Below, piece after piece: positions 34,791-43,374 of a stretch of DNA of 64,000 bases. The DNA lies in assembly GCF_019218635.1 (NCBI RefSeq), contig NZ_JAHUZB010000006.1, forward strand, positions 169,529 through 233,528, written 5' to 3'. The stretch's first letter is position 1. Each line of letters begins with the position of its first letter. The position numbers were made by a program, and so were the translations under genes. The stretch is from Enterococcus alishanensis. GTDB taxonomy: Bacteria > Bacillota > Bacilli > Lactobacillales > Enterococcaceae. Below the pieces are notes generated by a model, which was not told the DNA's origin, did not search any database, and saw nothing but the letters and a program-made list of their open reading frames with translations.

Positions 34791-37439
34791 TTATTTTCTT
34801 TTTAAACGAATCATTTTATCAATTTCAGTGATAACTAAAATAATCACACCAGAAGCAATCGCAATCCCCCAAGCAGTCCATGACATACTTGCTGTATGGA
34901 AAGCCTGCTGCATAAATGGCACGTAGGTTAACAACAGCTGCAAGATCAGCATAATCCCAATAATCAAAAATGCTTTCGGATTACTAAAAAAGGACTTCGA
35001 TATCACTGGTTGACTGGTACGAATATTAAATAGATAGAAAATTTTACTCAAGACAACAATATTTACCATCATCGTGCTAGCCACGACTTGACTGACTCCT
35101 TGATCCAATAGCCAATCATGAGCGACTATACTGATTAAAGCCATAATCACTGAGACATAAGCCATCTGCCAAATATCATGACGATTCAACAAACTACTAC
35201 CGGTTTTTCGTGGTTTACGTTTCATTAAGCCAGCTTCTGCCGGTTCGAAAATAAAGGCAAACTGAATAGTGATTGCCGATACCATGTTAATCCATAATAA
35301 TTGAGTGGGTTGTAAAGGCATCTCTTTTTGCATCAAAATTGTAAAAGCAATAATCAACCCTTCAGCAAAGGAAGTAGGCAATAAAAATAAAATACTTTTC
35401 TTAATATTGTCATAAATCCGTCGTCCTTCACGAATCGCCACCGACATTGTCCCAAAATTATCATCAGTCAAAATCATATCGGCGGAATCTTTGGCTACGT
35501 CAGTCCCTTTCATCCCCATTGCTACACCGATGTCCGCCCGTTTTAAAGCTGGCGCATCGTTGACTCCGTCACCAGTCATGGCAGTTACCTTGCCGCTATC
35601 TTGGAGGGCTTCAACGATATCCATTTTATTTTTTGGCGTGGTGCGGGCAAAAACTTGATTATTTAAAACCGCTTGTTTAAAATCTTCACCGGTTAATTCA
35701 TCTAATTCGCCGCCAGTAATGACTTTAATTTTAGGCGCCAATCCTAATTTTTCACCGATTGCCTTAGCAGTTAAAGGATGGTCACCGGTAATCATTTTGA
35801 CTGCAACACCAGCATCGTTCATTTCTTTCAAAGCTGGAATAACTTCTTCTCGTGGCGGATCGATAATTCCAGCGACACCGATTAGACAAATCCCTGCTTC
35901 TAATAATTCATGGGTAATTTCCGTCACACTGGCTGGCATTTTTTGGTAGCCAACCGCCACTACCCGTTTGCCTTCTGCCGATAAATCAGTGACATGTTTT
36001 TGCCAATAATTCTTATCAAAATCACTTTCTGATTCTTCCGCCATCACAAATAATTTATCTGGCGAGCCTTTGATAAATAAGATTTTTTCACCTGCAGGAT
36101 TTTCGACTAATTTTGCCATGTAACGATAATCGGAATCAAATGGCAGCATGTCAATCTCTTGATATTCAGGTGCGTCACAGCCTAATGCTTTATAATATAA
36201 AGTTAAAAATGAGCCATCAGTTGGTTCACCATTGATTTGCCAGCGTCCGTCTTCTTCTACCAAAACTGTATCATTGGCTTCATAACCAGCCTCAAGAAAA
36301 AGTTTTAGTTGTTGGCTGATTGTCGCTTTTTGACCTTCTTGCAAAATTTCACCGGTTGGCTGATAACCATCACCAGATACTTGATAATGACAATCGCGGA
36401 AAATAATATCTTTAACAGTCATTTCATTTTTTGTCAGCGTACCAGTCTTATCAGTAGCTACTACGTCAACTGAACCTAATGTTTCAACTGCCGGTAAAGT
36501 TTTAACAATTGTGTGTTTATTTTTTGCCATGTCACTAACACCCATTGCTAAAACCACTGAGGTTGTTGCTGGTAATCCTTCTGGAATTGAACCAACAATC
36601 ATTGTCACTACCGCTAATGATAAAACGGAAAGTGAATAAGTTTTCAAAAACAAACTCACAATAAACAATACAATCGCAACACCCATAATCACATAGGTAA
36701 TCCCTTTTCCTAAATCATCAATTTCTTGCATCAATGGCGTTTTACGATCATCAGCATTATTGACTTCAGTGGAAATTTTCCCGATCTCCGTTTGAGCGCC
36801 GACAGCAACTACAACACCCTCACCACTACCAGAAGTGACTGAAGTCGAAGCAAACGCCAAATTATTTTGCTCAGCTAAGGGAGTTTCACTATTTTCCAAC
36901 GCTTCGATTTCTTTTTCAACGGAATCGGGTTCACCTGTCAACGCTGATTCCTGAATGCGTAGATTATCAGCCTCAACAATTCTCAAATCTGCCGGCACAT
37001 TGTCCCCAGCTTCTAAGAAGACAACATCGCCTACAACAATGTCTTCTGCTGGCACATCGGTTCGAATGCCTTCACGATAAACCGTTGCCTCTGCTGACAT
37101 CATTTCCTTAATTCGTTCTAATGCGTCAGAGGCGTTGGCTTCTTGGAAATAACCAATCAAAGCATTGACGATGACTACAATAGCAATAATCATCGCATCA
37201 GAACGGTGCCCCATGATTAACGTTAACAACGCTGAAATCATCAAAATATAAATAATCATATTGTTAAACTGTCGTAAAAACAAACGCCATTTTGGTGTTT
37301 TTTTACTTTCAATTTTGTTGGGACCATATTTGGCCAATTGTTCTTTGACTTGTTGTTCTGACAAACCTTCTGTTAACTCATTAATCTGATATTTTTCTAA
37401 AGTTTCTTCTACAGTTAATTGAAAATCTTTTTTATTCAT
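34791..37439 (-). CDS. Type II P-type cation-transporting ATPase (PacL-like), substrate uncertain
   Basis: Protein of 882 aa. ATG 37439 follows GGATGGAGA; ATGs at 37451 and 37469 lack good spacing. N-terminal cation-ATPase domain, actuator loop LTGEPDS (usual TGES), TM4 PEGLP, the phosphorylated DKTGTLT (about residue 328), KGSPD, TGDHPLTA and GDGVNDAP are all intact. TM4 PEGLP is as in Ca2+ pumps, but in TM6 the usual N-x-x-T-D is NMVSA, so the key site-II Asp is replaced by Ala. It may move Ca2+, Mn2+, Mg2+ or Na+. A 22-codon leader ORF with a very strong ribosome site precedes it on the same transcript. Confidence 0.88.
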   Translation of the reverse strand: MNKKDFQLTVEETLEKYQINELTEGLSEQQVKEQLAKYGPNKIESKKTPKWRLFLRQFNNMIIYILMISALLTLIMGHRSDAMIIAIVVIVNALIGYFQEANASDALERIKEMMSAEATVYREGIRTDVPAEDIVVGDVVFLEAGDNVPADLRIVEADNLRIQESALTGEPDSVEKEIEALENSETPLAEQNNLAFASTSVTSGSGEGVVVAVGAQTEIGKISTEVNNADDRKTPLMQEIDDLGKGITYVIMGVAIVLFIVSLFLKTYSLSVLSLAVVTMIVGSIPEGLPATTSVVLAMGVSDMAKNKHTIVKTLPAVETLGSVDVVATDKTGTLTKNEMTVKDIIFRDCHYQVSGDGYQPTGEILQEGQKATISQQLKLFLEAGYEANDTVLVEEDGRWQINGEPTDGSFLTLYYKALGCDAPEYQEIDMLPFDSDYRYMAKLVENPAGEKILFIKGSPDKLFVMAEESESDFDKNYWQKHVTDLSAEGKRVVAVGYQKMPASVTEITHELLEAGICLIGVAGIIDPPREEVIPALKEMNDAGVAVKMITGDHPLTAKAIGEKLGLAPKIKVITGGELDELTGEDFKQAVLNNQVFARTTPKNKMDIVEALQDSGKVTAMTGDGVNDAPALKRADIGVAMGMKGTDVAKDSADMILTDDNFGTMSVAIREGRRIYDNIKKSILFLLPTSFAEGLIIAFTILMQKEMPLQPTQLLWINMVSAITIQFAFIFEPAEAGLMKRKPRKTGSSLLNRHDIWQMAYVSVIMALISIVAHDWLLDQGVSQVVASTMMVNIVVLSKIFYLFNIRTSQPVISKSFFSNPKAFLIIGIMLILQLLLTYVPFMQQAFHTASMSWTAWGIAIASGVIILVITEIDKMIRLKRK

Positions 37440-37533
37440 GTGTCTCTCCATCCTATTTTTTAAATTCAAACAAACAAAATAAGCCCCTTAAACCACACTT
37501 GATAAAAGTGCCGATTAACGCGCCAAAGCCTGT

Positions 37534-37602
37534 TTATTCACGTAAAAAATAAGTTAAAGCTACTAAGATTTTCTGCTCACCGTCGGGGGAGTCACTACTC
37601 AT
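37534..37602 (-). CDS. 22-residue leader peptide before the P-type ATPase
   Basis: ATG 37602 is preceded by GGAGGTGG with a 7-nt gap, about the strongest ribosome site in the window. The peptide starts MSSDSPDGEQKILVALTYF and ends LRE. The N-terminal run of acidic residues and Pro just after the start resembles the ribosome-destabilising stretch (Asp/Glu plus Pro) of the MgtL leader that senses low Mg2+ before mgtA in Salmonella; here this is analogy, not homology. The stop lies 94 nt before the ATPase start, and a small hairpin (CACTT / AAGTG) lies between. A regulatory leader is the best reading. Confidence 0.6.
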   Translation of the reverse strand: MSSDSPDGEQKILVALTYFLRE

Positions 37603-37636
37603 GATTTTACCACCTCCAAATTTTTTTGATGACTAA

Positions 37637-37666
37637 ATCATAACAGCAGTTCTGGCCAAATGTCAA
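37637..37666 (-). promoter_or_regulatory. Promoter of the leader ORF-P-type ATPase transcript
   Basis: Minus strand: -35 TTGACA (37661-37666), 18-bp spacer, -10 TATGAT (37637-37642), about 35 nt before the leader ORF. Confidence 0.75.
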
Positions 37667-37670
37667 ATTC

Positions 37671-37699
37671 AGAGAAAACATTTTAACAAAATGCTCTCT
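37671..37699 (-). terminator. Weak terminator of the YkuE-like phosphoesterase gene
   Basis: Imperfect minus-strand stem AGAGAGAGCATTTT / AAAATGTTTTCTCT followed only by GAATTT, so readthrough into the ATPase region is possible. Confidence 0.5.
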
Positions 37700-38521
37700 C
37701 TAAAAAGTAATCTCAAACACCGAAATTTCTGGTATCACACCAAAACGGGCATGCACTGAGGTCGTACCAATTCCAGTGTTAACATACAGTTTGGTGCCGT
37801 CAGCTAAAGTATACAAACCACGAGTATACTTTTTGGCTAACACATTGGTAACTTGATAAAAAGGTAACCAAACTTGTCCACCATGACTGTGTCCAGCTAA
37901 AACTAACTGGGTATCCGTTCCAATAAAATCATCCGCCACGTCTGGTTCGTGAGTCAATAAAATCGAATAATCGACTTGCGAACGATAACTTAATGTAGCA
38001 TCGACTGATGGATTTCCTAACAACGAATCATCCAATCCGCCAATAAAAACTTGCTTCCCATTCACATCAATCGTTTCGCCATCATTTTGCAAGACAGTAA
38101 AATCGGCACTATTCATCACATAACGATAAATATTGGCAGCCCCTCCGCCATAATCATGATTGCCCCAGACAGCATACTTACCAATTGTTGCTTGCATATT
38201 TTTCAGCTGTTGAATAATTTCTGTTTCATTGGCATATTGACTGTAATTATCAAATAAATCACCGGTAAAAACAATGATATCTGGCTTTTTTTGATTTACT
38301 TTATCGACAATTTTGGTTAAACGATTGACTTGATAACTTTCTGAAACTTGAATATCTGATAACTGCAGAACTTTTAATTCAGTCTTCGCTTCCCCGTAAG
38401 ACAAAGGAATATGATGAACCACTGATAACCGAGGTTCAATTTTAAAAGCGTAAATCGGAATGAATACGACGATTAAAAAAAGTAACAGTAGGATTTTTTT
38501 GATTATTTTTCTTGTCTTCAT
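37700..38521 (-). CDS. Membrane-anchored metallophosphoesterase (YkuE-like)
   Basis: Protein of 273 aa. An N-terminal membrane helix (IIKKILLLLFLIVVFIPIYAF) anchors an outward-facing calcineurin-like domain. Metal ligands: LSDIQVS (variant of D-x-H, with Gln in place of His), FTGDLFDN, WGNHDYGG, ILLTHEP and LAGHSHGGQ. B. subtilis YkuE is a wall-associated phosphodiesterase of this type. The ATG overlaps the stop of a 47-codon membrane-protein gene (ATGA), so the two are translated together. Confidence 0.88.
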   Translation of the reverse strand: MKTRKIIKKILLLLFLIVVFIPIYAFKIEPRLSVVHHIPLSYGEAKTELKVLQLSDIQVSESYQVNRLTKIVDKVNQKKPDIIVFTGDLFDNYSQYANETEIIQQLKNMQATIGKYAVWGNHDYGGGAANIYRYVMNSADFTVLQNDGETIDVNGKQVFIGGLDDSLLGNPSVDATLSYRSQVDYSILLTHEPDVADDFIGTDTQLVLAGHSHGGQVWLPFYQVTNVLAKKYTRGLYTLADGTKLYVNTGIGTTSVHARFGVIPEISVFEITF

Positions 38522-38661
38522 TTATTTCTCCCGACTGGCACGATCGTCCCAATGTTTTCAGCTAATTTTTGATAAAGGATCACAATTGATAATCCGATAG
38601 TCACAGTTAAAGCGATCGCTAGTATTTTAATAATTAATTGTCTTTTTTGTTTGTTGGTCAT
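38518..38661 (-). CDS. 47-residue single-span membrane protein coupled to the phosphoesterase
   Basis: Small gene with AGAGGAG 8 nt before ATG 38661. Basic start (MTNKQKRQLIIK), one hydrophobic helix (ILAIALTVTIGLSIVILYQ) and a short polar tail ending VGRNK. Its TGA overlaps the ATG of the YkuE-like gene by 4 nt, the hallmark of translational coupling. It could be a regulator or partner of the membrane phosphoesterase (inference). No family recognised. Confidence 0.7.
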   Translation of the reverse strand: MTNKQKRQLIIKILAIALTVTIGLSIVILYQKLAENIGTIVPVGRNK

Positions 38662-38713
38662 GTTGTCATCTCCTCTTTAAAAAGAATAAAGAAGAAATGT
38701 GCAAAACTTGTGC

Positions 38714-38745
38714 AAAAAAAGAAGCAATGTCAAAAACATTACTTC
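38714..38745 (-). terminator. Terminator of the two-component system
   Basis: Minus strand stem GAAGTAATGT / ACATTGCTTC followed by seven T; overlaps the stop codon of the kinase gene. Confidence 0.85.
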
Positions 38746-40061
38746 AAAGGTAGTTTTATTACTGCAATAAATTGATTGTCTGCTTGCCTTAATTCCAACT
38801 GTCCACCTAAAGCGACCAAAGCTTCTTGGACAATCGACAAACCTAAACCTGTTCCAGCTAGATGCTGATTACGAGAAGTTTCTCCTACCACAAAAGGATC
38901 TGCTAAATGCGCCAACAGCTCAGCTTCAAGATTATTGGCATTATTCTTGAAGGTTACATAGTAAGCCCCGTTTTTTTCTTTGCCACTAATTTCCAATCTT
39001 TTATCTAAACTATATTTCATACCATTCGTAATCAAATTCAATAAAATAATTCGCAACAATTCTAGATTCGTTGTTAACTGACAATCTGCAATCTTTACCG
39101 TAAATTGAAATTTCGGATCAATTTTCTGGGCTTGTTGGATTTCTTGCAGGATTACTGGCTGAATCGCTACTTCAGTCATCGTTAAGGCTTCTTTCTCCTG
39201 TTGACTAAAGTTAAGTATTTGGCCAACCAGTTGATTCATTTGGTGAATCTGCTGATCTAAATCAGCTAAAAAAGTTGGACTAGTGATACCCATTTTTTCA
39301 CTATCCACCAGTAGCTGCATTACCGACATGGGAGTTTTAATTTCATGAGCTAAATTACCGGCAAAATTTTTTAATTGCTGATTGCGTTTTAGTAGGCTGG
39401 TTTCATGTTGTTGCAGTGATTGATTCATTTGATTAATTGACTGACTTAACAATTTTAACTCATTGGTTTCTTCCACTGGGGTTTCCGCAAAATCTAGTTG
39501 CGAGATTTGACTCGTCCGCTGAACTAATCGATTAACTGGTTGAATGATTTGTTTGCGAACAATCAAGTACAATAAACCACTTAAAATCAATAAAAATAAT
39601 ACGACAGCTAATAAAACCAACGGTAACATAATACTCAATGCCTGACGGAAATTAGGAATACTCGTCCCCACCAAATACAAGGTTTGCCCTTTGTGGAAAT
39701 AACGAGTATAAAAATCGGTTCCTTGGCGGCTTTGATTATACAATCGTTGCACCGCTTCTTGTTGGGTCAACTTCGCTAAAGAAGCTTGATCCACCCAAAA
39801 TTTATTTAAAGAAATACCTTGTCGCTGTAATTTAAAGCTGATCGCATCATTCAAATCGGTCTCTGAAAAAGATTGATATTCCGGTATTTTGACAATTACG
39901 ACAGCGGAATCCAGCTGAGCCTCTTGATTGTTTTGAATCTTTTTTTCGGCTGTTTTTACTGGCTGTTCCATCTTCCAATAATAATAAGTAGGGAAAAGAT
40001 AGCGATAGAACAAACCAAAAACTGCCAACATCAAAACAAAGACTACTAAAATACGCTTCAT
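38739..40061 (-). CDS. Sensor histidine kinase
   Basis: Protein of 440 aa from ATG 40061; in-frame TTG codons up to 40097 would lengthen it by up to 12 residues but have weak ribosome sites. Two membrane helices (about residues 5-22 and 148-170) flank an extracellular sensor of about 125 residues. A HAMP linker follows, then HisKA with NLAHEIKTPMS (phospho-His about residue 238) and the ATPase domain with LLNLITNGMKYS and GTGLGLSIV. It starts 17 nt after the response regulator stop, so the two form an operon. The signal is unknown. Confidence 0.9.
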   Translation of the reverse strand: MKRILVVFVLMLAVFGLFYRYLFPTYYYWKMEQPVKTAEKKIQNNQEAQLDSAVVIVKIPEYQSFSETDLNDAISFKLQRQGISLNKFWVDQASLAKLTQQEAVQRLYNQSRQGTDFYTRYFHKGQTLYLVGTSIPNFRQALSIMLPLVLLAVVLFLLILSGLLYLIVRKQIIQPVNRLVQRTSQISQLDFAETPVEETNELKLLSQSINQMNQSLQQHETSLLKRNQQLKNFAGNLAHEIKTPMSVMQLLVDSEKMGITSPTFLADLDQQIHQMNQLVGQILNFSQQEKEALTMTEVAIQPVILQEIQQAQKIDPKFQFTVKIADCQLTTNLELLRIILLNLITNGMKYSLDKRLEISGKEKNGAYYVTFKNNANNLEAELLAHLADPFVVGETSRNQHLAGTGLGLSIVQEALVALGGQLELRQADNQFIAVIKLPLK

Positions 40062-40077
40062 CAATGCCGCCGTCAAA

Positions 40078-40725
40078 CTATTTTTCGGGAATCTCAAAAC
40101 GATACCCCCTGCCGTAAACTGTTTGAATCAGTTCTTTACCGAACTTGTACCGCAAAATCCGCACAAAACTATCAACCGTTCTTACGTCATTTTCATTATC
40201 CATGCCCCAGACCGCTAATAAAATTTGTTCTCGTGATAAGACTAGCGCTTGATTTTGATAAAAATAGTAAAGCAATTCATATTCTTTCTTACTCAACTTT
40301 ATTTCTTGATCTTTAAATAAAACTTGCTGCTTATCAGGAACCACAACCAATTTCTGGTTAGGAGTTTGACCTAAAATACCTAGTAATTTTGCAACCCGCG
40401 CTAATAAAACTTCTGCATGAAAAGGTTTGGCTAAATAGTCGTCTACACCCGATACTAGGGCTTCAACTTCATCATTGGGTAAATTTTTAGCCGTCAGCAT
40501 CAAAATTTTGATGGTTGTTTCTTGTTTCATCTGTTTTGCTGCCGTTAAACCGCTGATTTTTGGCATCATCCAATCCATGATGACCAAATCAAATTTTGTT
40601 TGATAAAAATAATCCAATGCCTCTTCACCATCCCGTGCTTCCACCACTTGATAACCTTGATGTAGTAAAATACGACTAATGAGCTGACGCATCTGATCTT
40701 GATCTTCACATAATAATATTTTCAT
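40078..40725 (-). CDS. OmpR-family response regulator
   Basis: Protein of 215 aa. Receiver: acidic pair E7/D8, phospho-acceptor Asp51 (LVIMDWMMP), Thr78 and Lys100 (YLAKPF), all intact. C-terminal winged helix: LSKKEYELLYYFYQN, REQILLAVWG, VDSFVRILRYKFG and VYGRGYRFE. Partner of the kinase directly downstream. The nearby micro-protein/phosphoesterase pair lies beyond a terminator and is not clearly part of the unit; the regulated genes are not evident. Confidence 0.92.
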   Translation of the reverse strand: MKILLCEDQDQMRQLISRILLHQGYQVVEARDGEEALDYFYQTKFDLVIMDWMMPKISGLTAAKQMKQETTIKILMLTAKNLPNDEVEALVSGVDDYLAKPFHAEVLLARVAKLLGILGQTPNQKLVVVPDKQQVLFKDQEIKLSKKEYELLYYFYQNQALVLSREQILLAVWGMDNENDVRTVDSFVRILRYKFGKELIQTVYGRGYRFEIPEK

Positions 40726-40794
40726 TTTTTCCCTCGTATCATTAATTATCCGCTTATTTTATCGGATTTTTATTCCAGTAGATAGTCCCTTTAC

Positions 40795-40832
40795 AAAAAA
40801 ATAAAAACCTTCTCGCTCTTGAGAAGGTTTTG
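40795..40832 (-). terminator. Terminator of the crtNM operon
   Basis: Minus strand stem AAAACCTTCTC / GAGAAGGTTTT with loop AAGAGC, followed by TTATTTTTTT. Confidence 0.88.
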
Positions 40833-40834
40833 AC

Positions 40835-41713
40835 TTAAATCACTTGGTCCATTTGCTGCAAAGTCTCTTTGACTTCACCTAGAAGCTGTAATTTCCGAAA
40901 TTTACTAACAGCTTGTCGTTGCTTTAACATGGCATAATCTTTTTCGCGAATCACTGACAATTGTTCGCGATAAATCATTGCTGCGGCCAATAAAGCTGGT
41001 CGACAATCAGCATCGATTAACGGCATCATCACTAAAGAATCATCATATAGAGTTTCGGCATAATTAGCCAATTCTTCCCAGACAGTTACTAAAGCTTGCG
41101 TTGGTTTGCTATTGTTAAACATCTTTTCCGTTACGCCAAAAGCCGCTAACTGATCTTGCGGTAAATAAATTCGGCCCATCTGATAATCCTCACCAATATC
41201 TCGTAAAATATTGGTAATCTGCATAGCTTCACCTAATTTTTTCGCTGGTTCTTGAATCTCAGCTGCATGACTAGAAAGAATTGGCAACAGCATCAAACCT
41301 ACGCTACCGGCAACATAATAACAATATTCTGTTAGCTCAGCTAAATCTTTCGGTTGCTTAAAATCAATGTCTCTTCTTTGACCAGCAATCATGTCATAAA
41401 AGGGTTGAATATCCATCGGAAAAGTCGCAAAAACAACTGCTAAAGCCCTCCAAATGGGATCATCAGCTACTATCCCATTTTCAAAATCAACTAATTGATC
41501 AGCTAATACTTGCAATTGGACTTCATCTTGCGCCAAATCAATCAAATCATCGGCCCGTCGACAAAATGCGTAAACCGCATAAACACTTTGAGCTTTTTCT
41601 TTGGGTAATTGGGAAAAAGCTGTGTAAAAAGTTTTCGAATGTTTTTTGATAACTGTCTCGCAATAGGTAAAATCTTGTTTGTGGGCGCTAAAATCGGTTG
41701 AATTATTCTTCAT
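40835..41713 (-). CDS. crtM: Dehydrosqualene (4,4'-diapophytoene) synthase
   Basis: Protein of 292 aa of the trans-isoprenyl diphosphate head-to-head synthase family. First aspartate motif DDLID at residues 55-59, second DIGED at 172-176 (ITNILRDIGEDYQMGRIYLP), both binding Mg-diphosphate. It condenses two farnesyl diphosphates to the C30 dehydrosqualene. Its ATG overlaps the end of crtN by 11 nt and sits right at AAAGG, so translation is coupled. C30 rather than C40 is inferred from pairing with CrtN and from enterococcal/staphylococcal precedent. Confidence 0.93.
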   Translation of the reverse strand: MKNNSTDFSAHKQDFTYCETVIKKHSKTFYTAFSQLPKEKAQSVYAVYAFCRRADDLIDLAQDEVQLQVLADQLVDFENGIVADDPIWRALAVVFATFPMDIQPFYDMIAGQRRDIDFKQPKDLAELTEYCYYVAGSVGLMLLPILSSHAAEIQEPAKKLGEAMQITNILRDIGEDYQMGRIYLPQDQLAAFGVTEKMFNNSKPTQALVTVWEELANYAETLYDDSLVMMPLIDADCRPALLAAAMIYREQLSVIREKDYAMLKQRQAVSKFRKLQLLGEVKETLQQMDQVI

Positions 41714-43190
41714 CCTTTAACAACTCCTCTACTGCTAATTTGGCACTTTGCATCACAATCGGCACGCCAGCACCAGGATGGGTACTACTGCCACAGAAAT
41801 ATAAGTTCTCCGCGTAAGCGAATTTATTATGGGGACGATAATAATTACTTTGCTTCAGAGTTGGTTTCAAGCCAAAAGTGGCGCCATTATACGCATTGAA
41901 ATTTTCCTTAAAATCATCAGGCGTGTAATACGATTCTGAAATAATATGTTGATCAATATCAGTAAAATCGGTTTTATTTTTGATTTTCGCAATAACTTTG
42001 TCACGATATTTCGCCACGGCTTCATCTGACCAATCATCATATTTCGACAATTCTGGTACCGGAACCAAGACATACAAACCTTCTTGATTTTCAGGTGCTA
42101 AACTCTTATCCATTTTAGAAGGTCGGTATAAATAAAATGAAGGATCTTCTGGCAAATGACCTAGCTCAAATAAATCATCGACATTTTGTTTAAAGTCATC
42201 AGCAAAATAAATACTATGGAGATTTTTACCGGCATATTCTTTATCCAAACCTAAATACAACAAGAAACAAGAACAAGAATATTCCATTTGCTGAATTTTT
42301 TTATCAGTATATTTACCGCGTTTTTTCTCGTCAGGAATCAATTTCTCCATCGCATAAGGAAAATCAGCTCCACAAACTACCGCATCCGCTGAAATTTTTT
42401 CACCATTTACTTTTACCCCAGTAGTTTTTTTATCTTCGATTACAATTTCTTCTATCGGAGTATTGTAATGAATCGTGCCGCCTAATTCCGTCAATAATTT
42501 TGCCAATGAGGTCGCTAAAGTGAACATGCCACCTTTAATAAAATAAACGCCATAAAATAATTCAATCATGGGAATAATGGTATAAAGTGACGGACCTTGA
42601 TACGGCGAAACGCCAATATATAACGTTTGAAAAGCCAATGACTTTCGCAGCCGTTCATCTTTTACAAACTTAGAAATTGAACTATATGCATCGTTAAAAG
42701 TCCGTAATTTCAAACCCGACCATAAAGATTTTGGATTATAAAAATCCCAGACACTACGAAACGATTTATTAATAAATGCATCTTTTGCGATAATATAACG
42801 TTTATAAATATCAGCTAAAAAAGCAAAATAACCTTGCGCATCTTCTTCTGAAATGCTTTCTAACGTCTTCGTCAATTCCACCAAATCATTGGATAAAGTC
42901 AACGGTTCTTCTTGGGAAAAATACAGTTTCAACATCGGCTCCACTTTTTCCATCGGAATATAATCATCTGGATTAACGCCAGCAAAAGTAAAGACCTCTT
43001 GATAAATGTCCGGCATCATAACAATCGTCGGACCTACGTCAAAAGTAAAACCATCTTTTTTAATTTGATTCATTTTTCCGCCAGGTTGACTATCTTTTTC
43101 AAACAATTCCACTTGATAGCCTAATTTTTGCAAACGAACCGCTGCACTAAGCCCCGCTACTCCTGCACCAACCACGATTATTTTTTTCAT
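41703..43190 (-). CDS. crtN: Dehydrosqualene desaturase
   Basis: Protein of 495 aa. N-terminal FAD-binding motif VGAGVAGLSAAVRLQKLGYQVELFEK (dinucleotide fold with the terminal acidic residue), then GGKMNQIKKDGFTFDVGPT, and the C-terminal carotenoid-desaturase signature FCGSSTHPGAGVPIVMQSAK. It removes hydrogens stepwise from dehydrosqualene to give yellow 4,4'-diaponeurosporene. AAGGAG lies 9 nt before the ATG. First gene of crtN-crtM; no crtP/crtO/crtQ homologues follow, so the end product is probably the simple C30 carotene. Confidence 0.95.
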   Translation of the reverse strand: MKKIIVVGAGVAGLSAAVRLQKLGYQVELFEKDSQPGGKMNQIKKDGFTFDVGPTIVMMPDIYQEVFTFAGVNPDDYIPMEKVEPMLKLYFSQEEPLTLSNDLVELTKTLESISEEDAQGYFAFLADIYKRYIIAKDAFINKSFRSVWDFYNPKSLWSGLKLRTFNDAYSSISKFVKDERLRKSLAFQTLYIGVSPYQGPSLYTIIPMIELFYGVYFIKGGMFTLATSLAKLLTELGGTIHYNTPIEEIVIEDKKTTGVKVNGEKISADAVVCGADFPYAMEKLIPDEKKRGKYTDKKIQQMEYSCSCFLLYLGLDKEYAGKNLHSIYFADDFKQNVDDLFELGHLPEDPSFYLYRPSKMDKSLAPENQEGLYVLVPVPELSKYDDWSDEAVAKYRDKVIAKIKNKTDFTDIDQHIISESYYTPDDFKENFNAYNGATFGLKPTLKQSNYYRPHNKFAYAENLYFCGSSTHPGAGVPIVMQSAKLAVEELLKDEE

Positions 43191-43227
43191 TTTTTCGAAC
43201 TCCTTAAAAATTTATCATTTGATTAAA

Positions 43228-43236
43228 ATTATAGCA
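43228..43236 (-). promoter_or_regulatory. Extended -10 promoter of crtNM
   Basis: Minus strand TGCTATAAT, a TGn extended -10 with a perfect TATAAT; no good -35 is seen. It lies about 38 nt before the crtN start. Confidence 0.6.
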
Positions 43237-43288
43237 GTTTTCATCAATATTGTTTGTTTTACTGCTCTAAAAGAACTTTTTGAAAAAA

Positions 43289-43329
43289 GAAAAAATACCT
43301 AATCACAAACCGAAAGATTGTGGTTAGGC
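43289..43329 (-). terminator. Terminator of the two-domain phosphoesterase gene
   Basis: Minus strand stem GCCTAACCACAA / TTGTGATTAGG followed by TATTTTTTC. Confidence 0.85.
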
Positions 43330-43374
43330 ACTTTATCACTTTTTTTTATGGCATAGAATTTCTGATTGTATTTT

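Noticed and set aside
37440..37640. yybP-ykoY manganese riboswitch or M-box before the P-type ATPase
   Set aside because: The conserved loop sequences of these riboswitches are not present; the region is mostly taken up by a leader ORF with a strong ribosome site.
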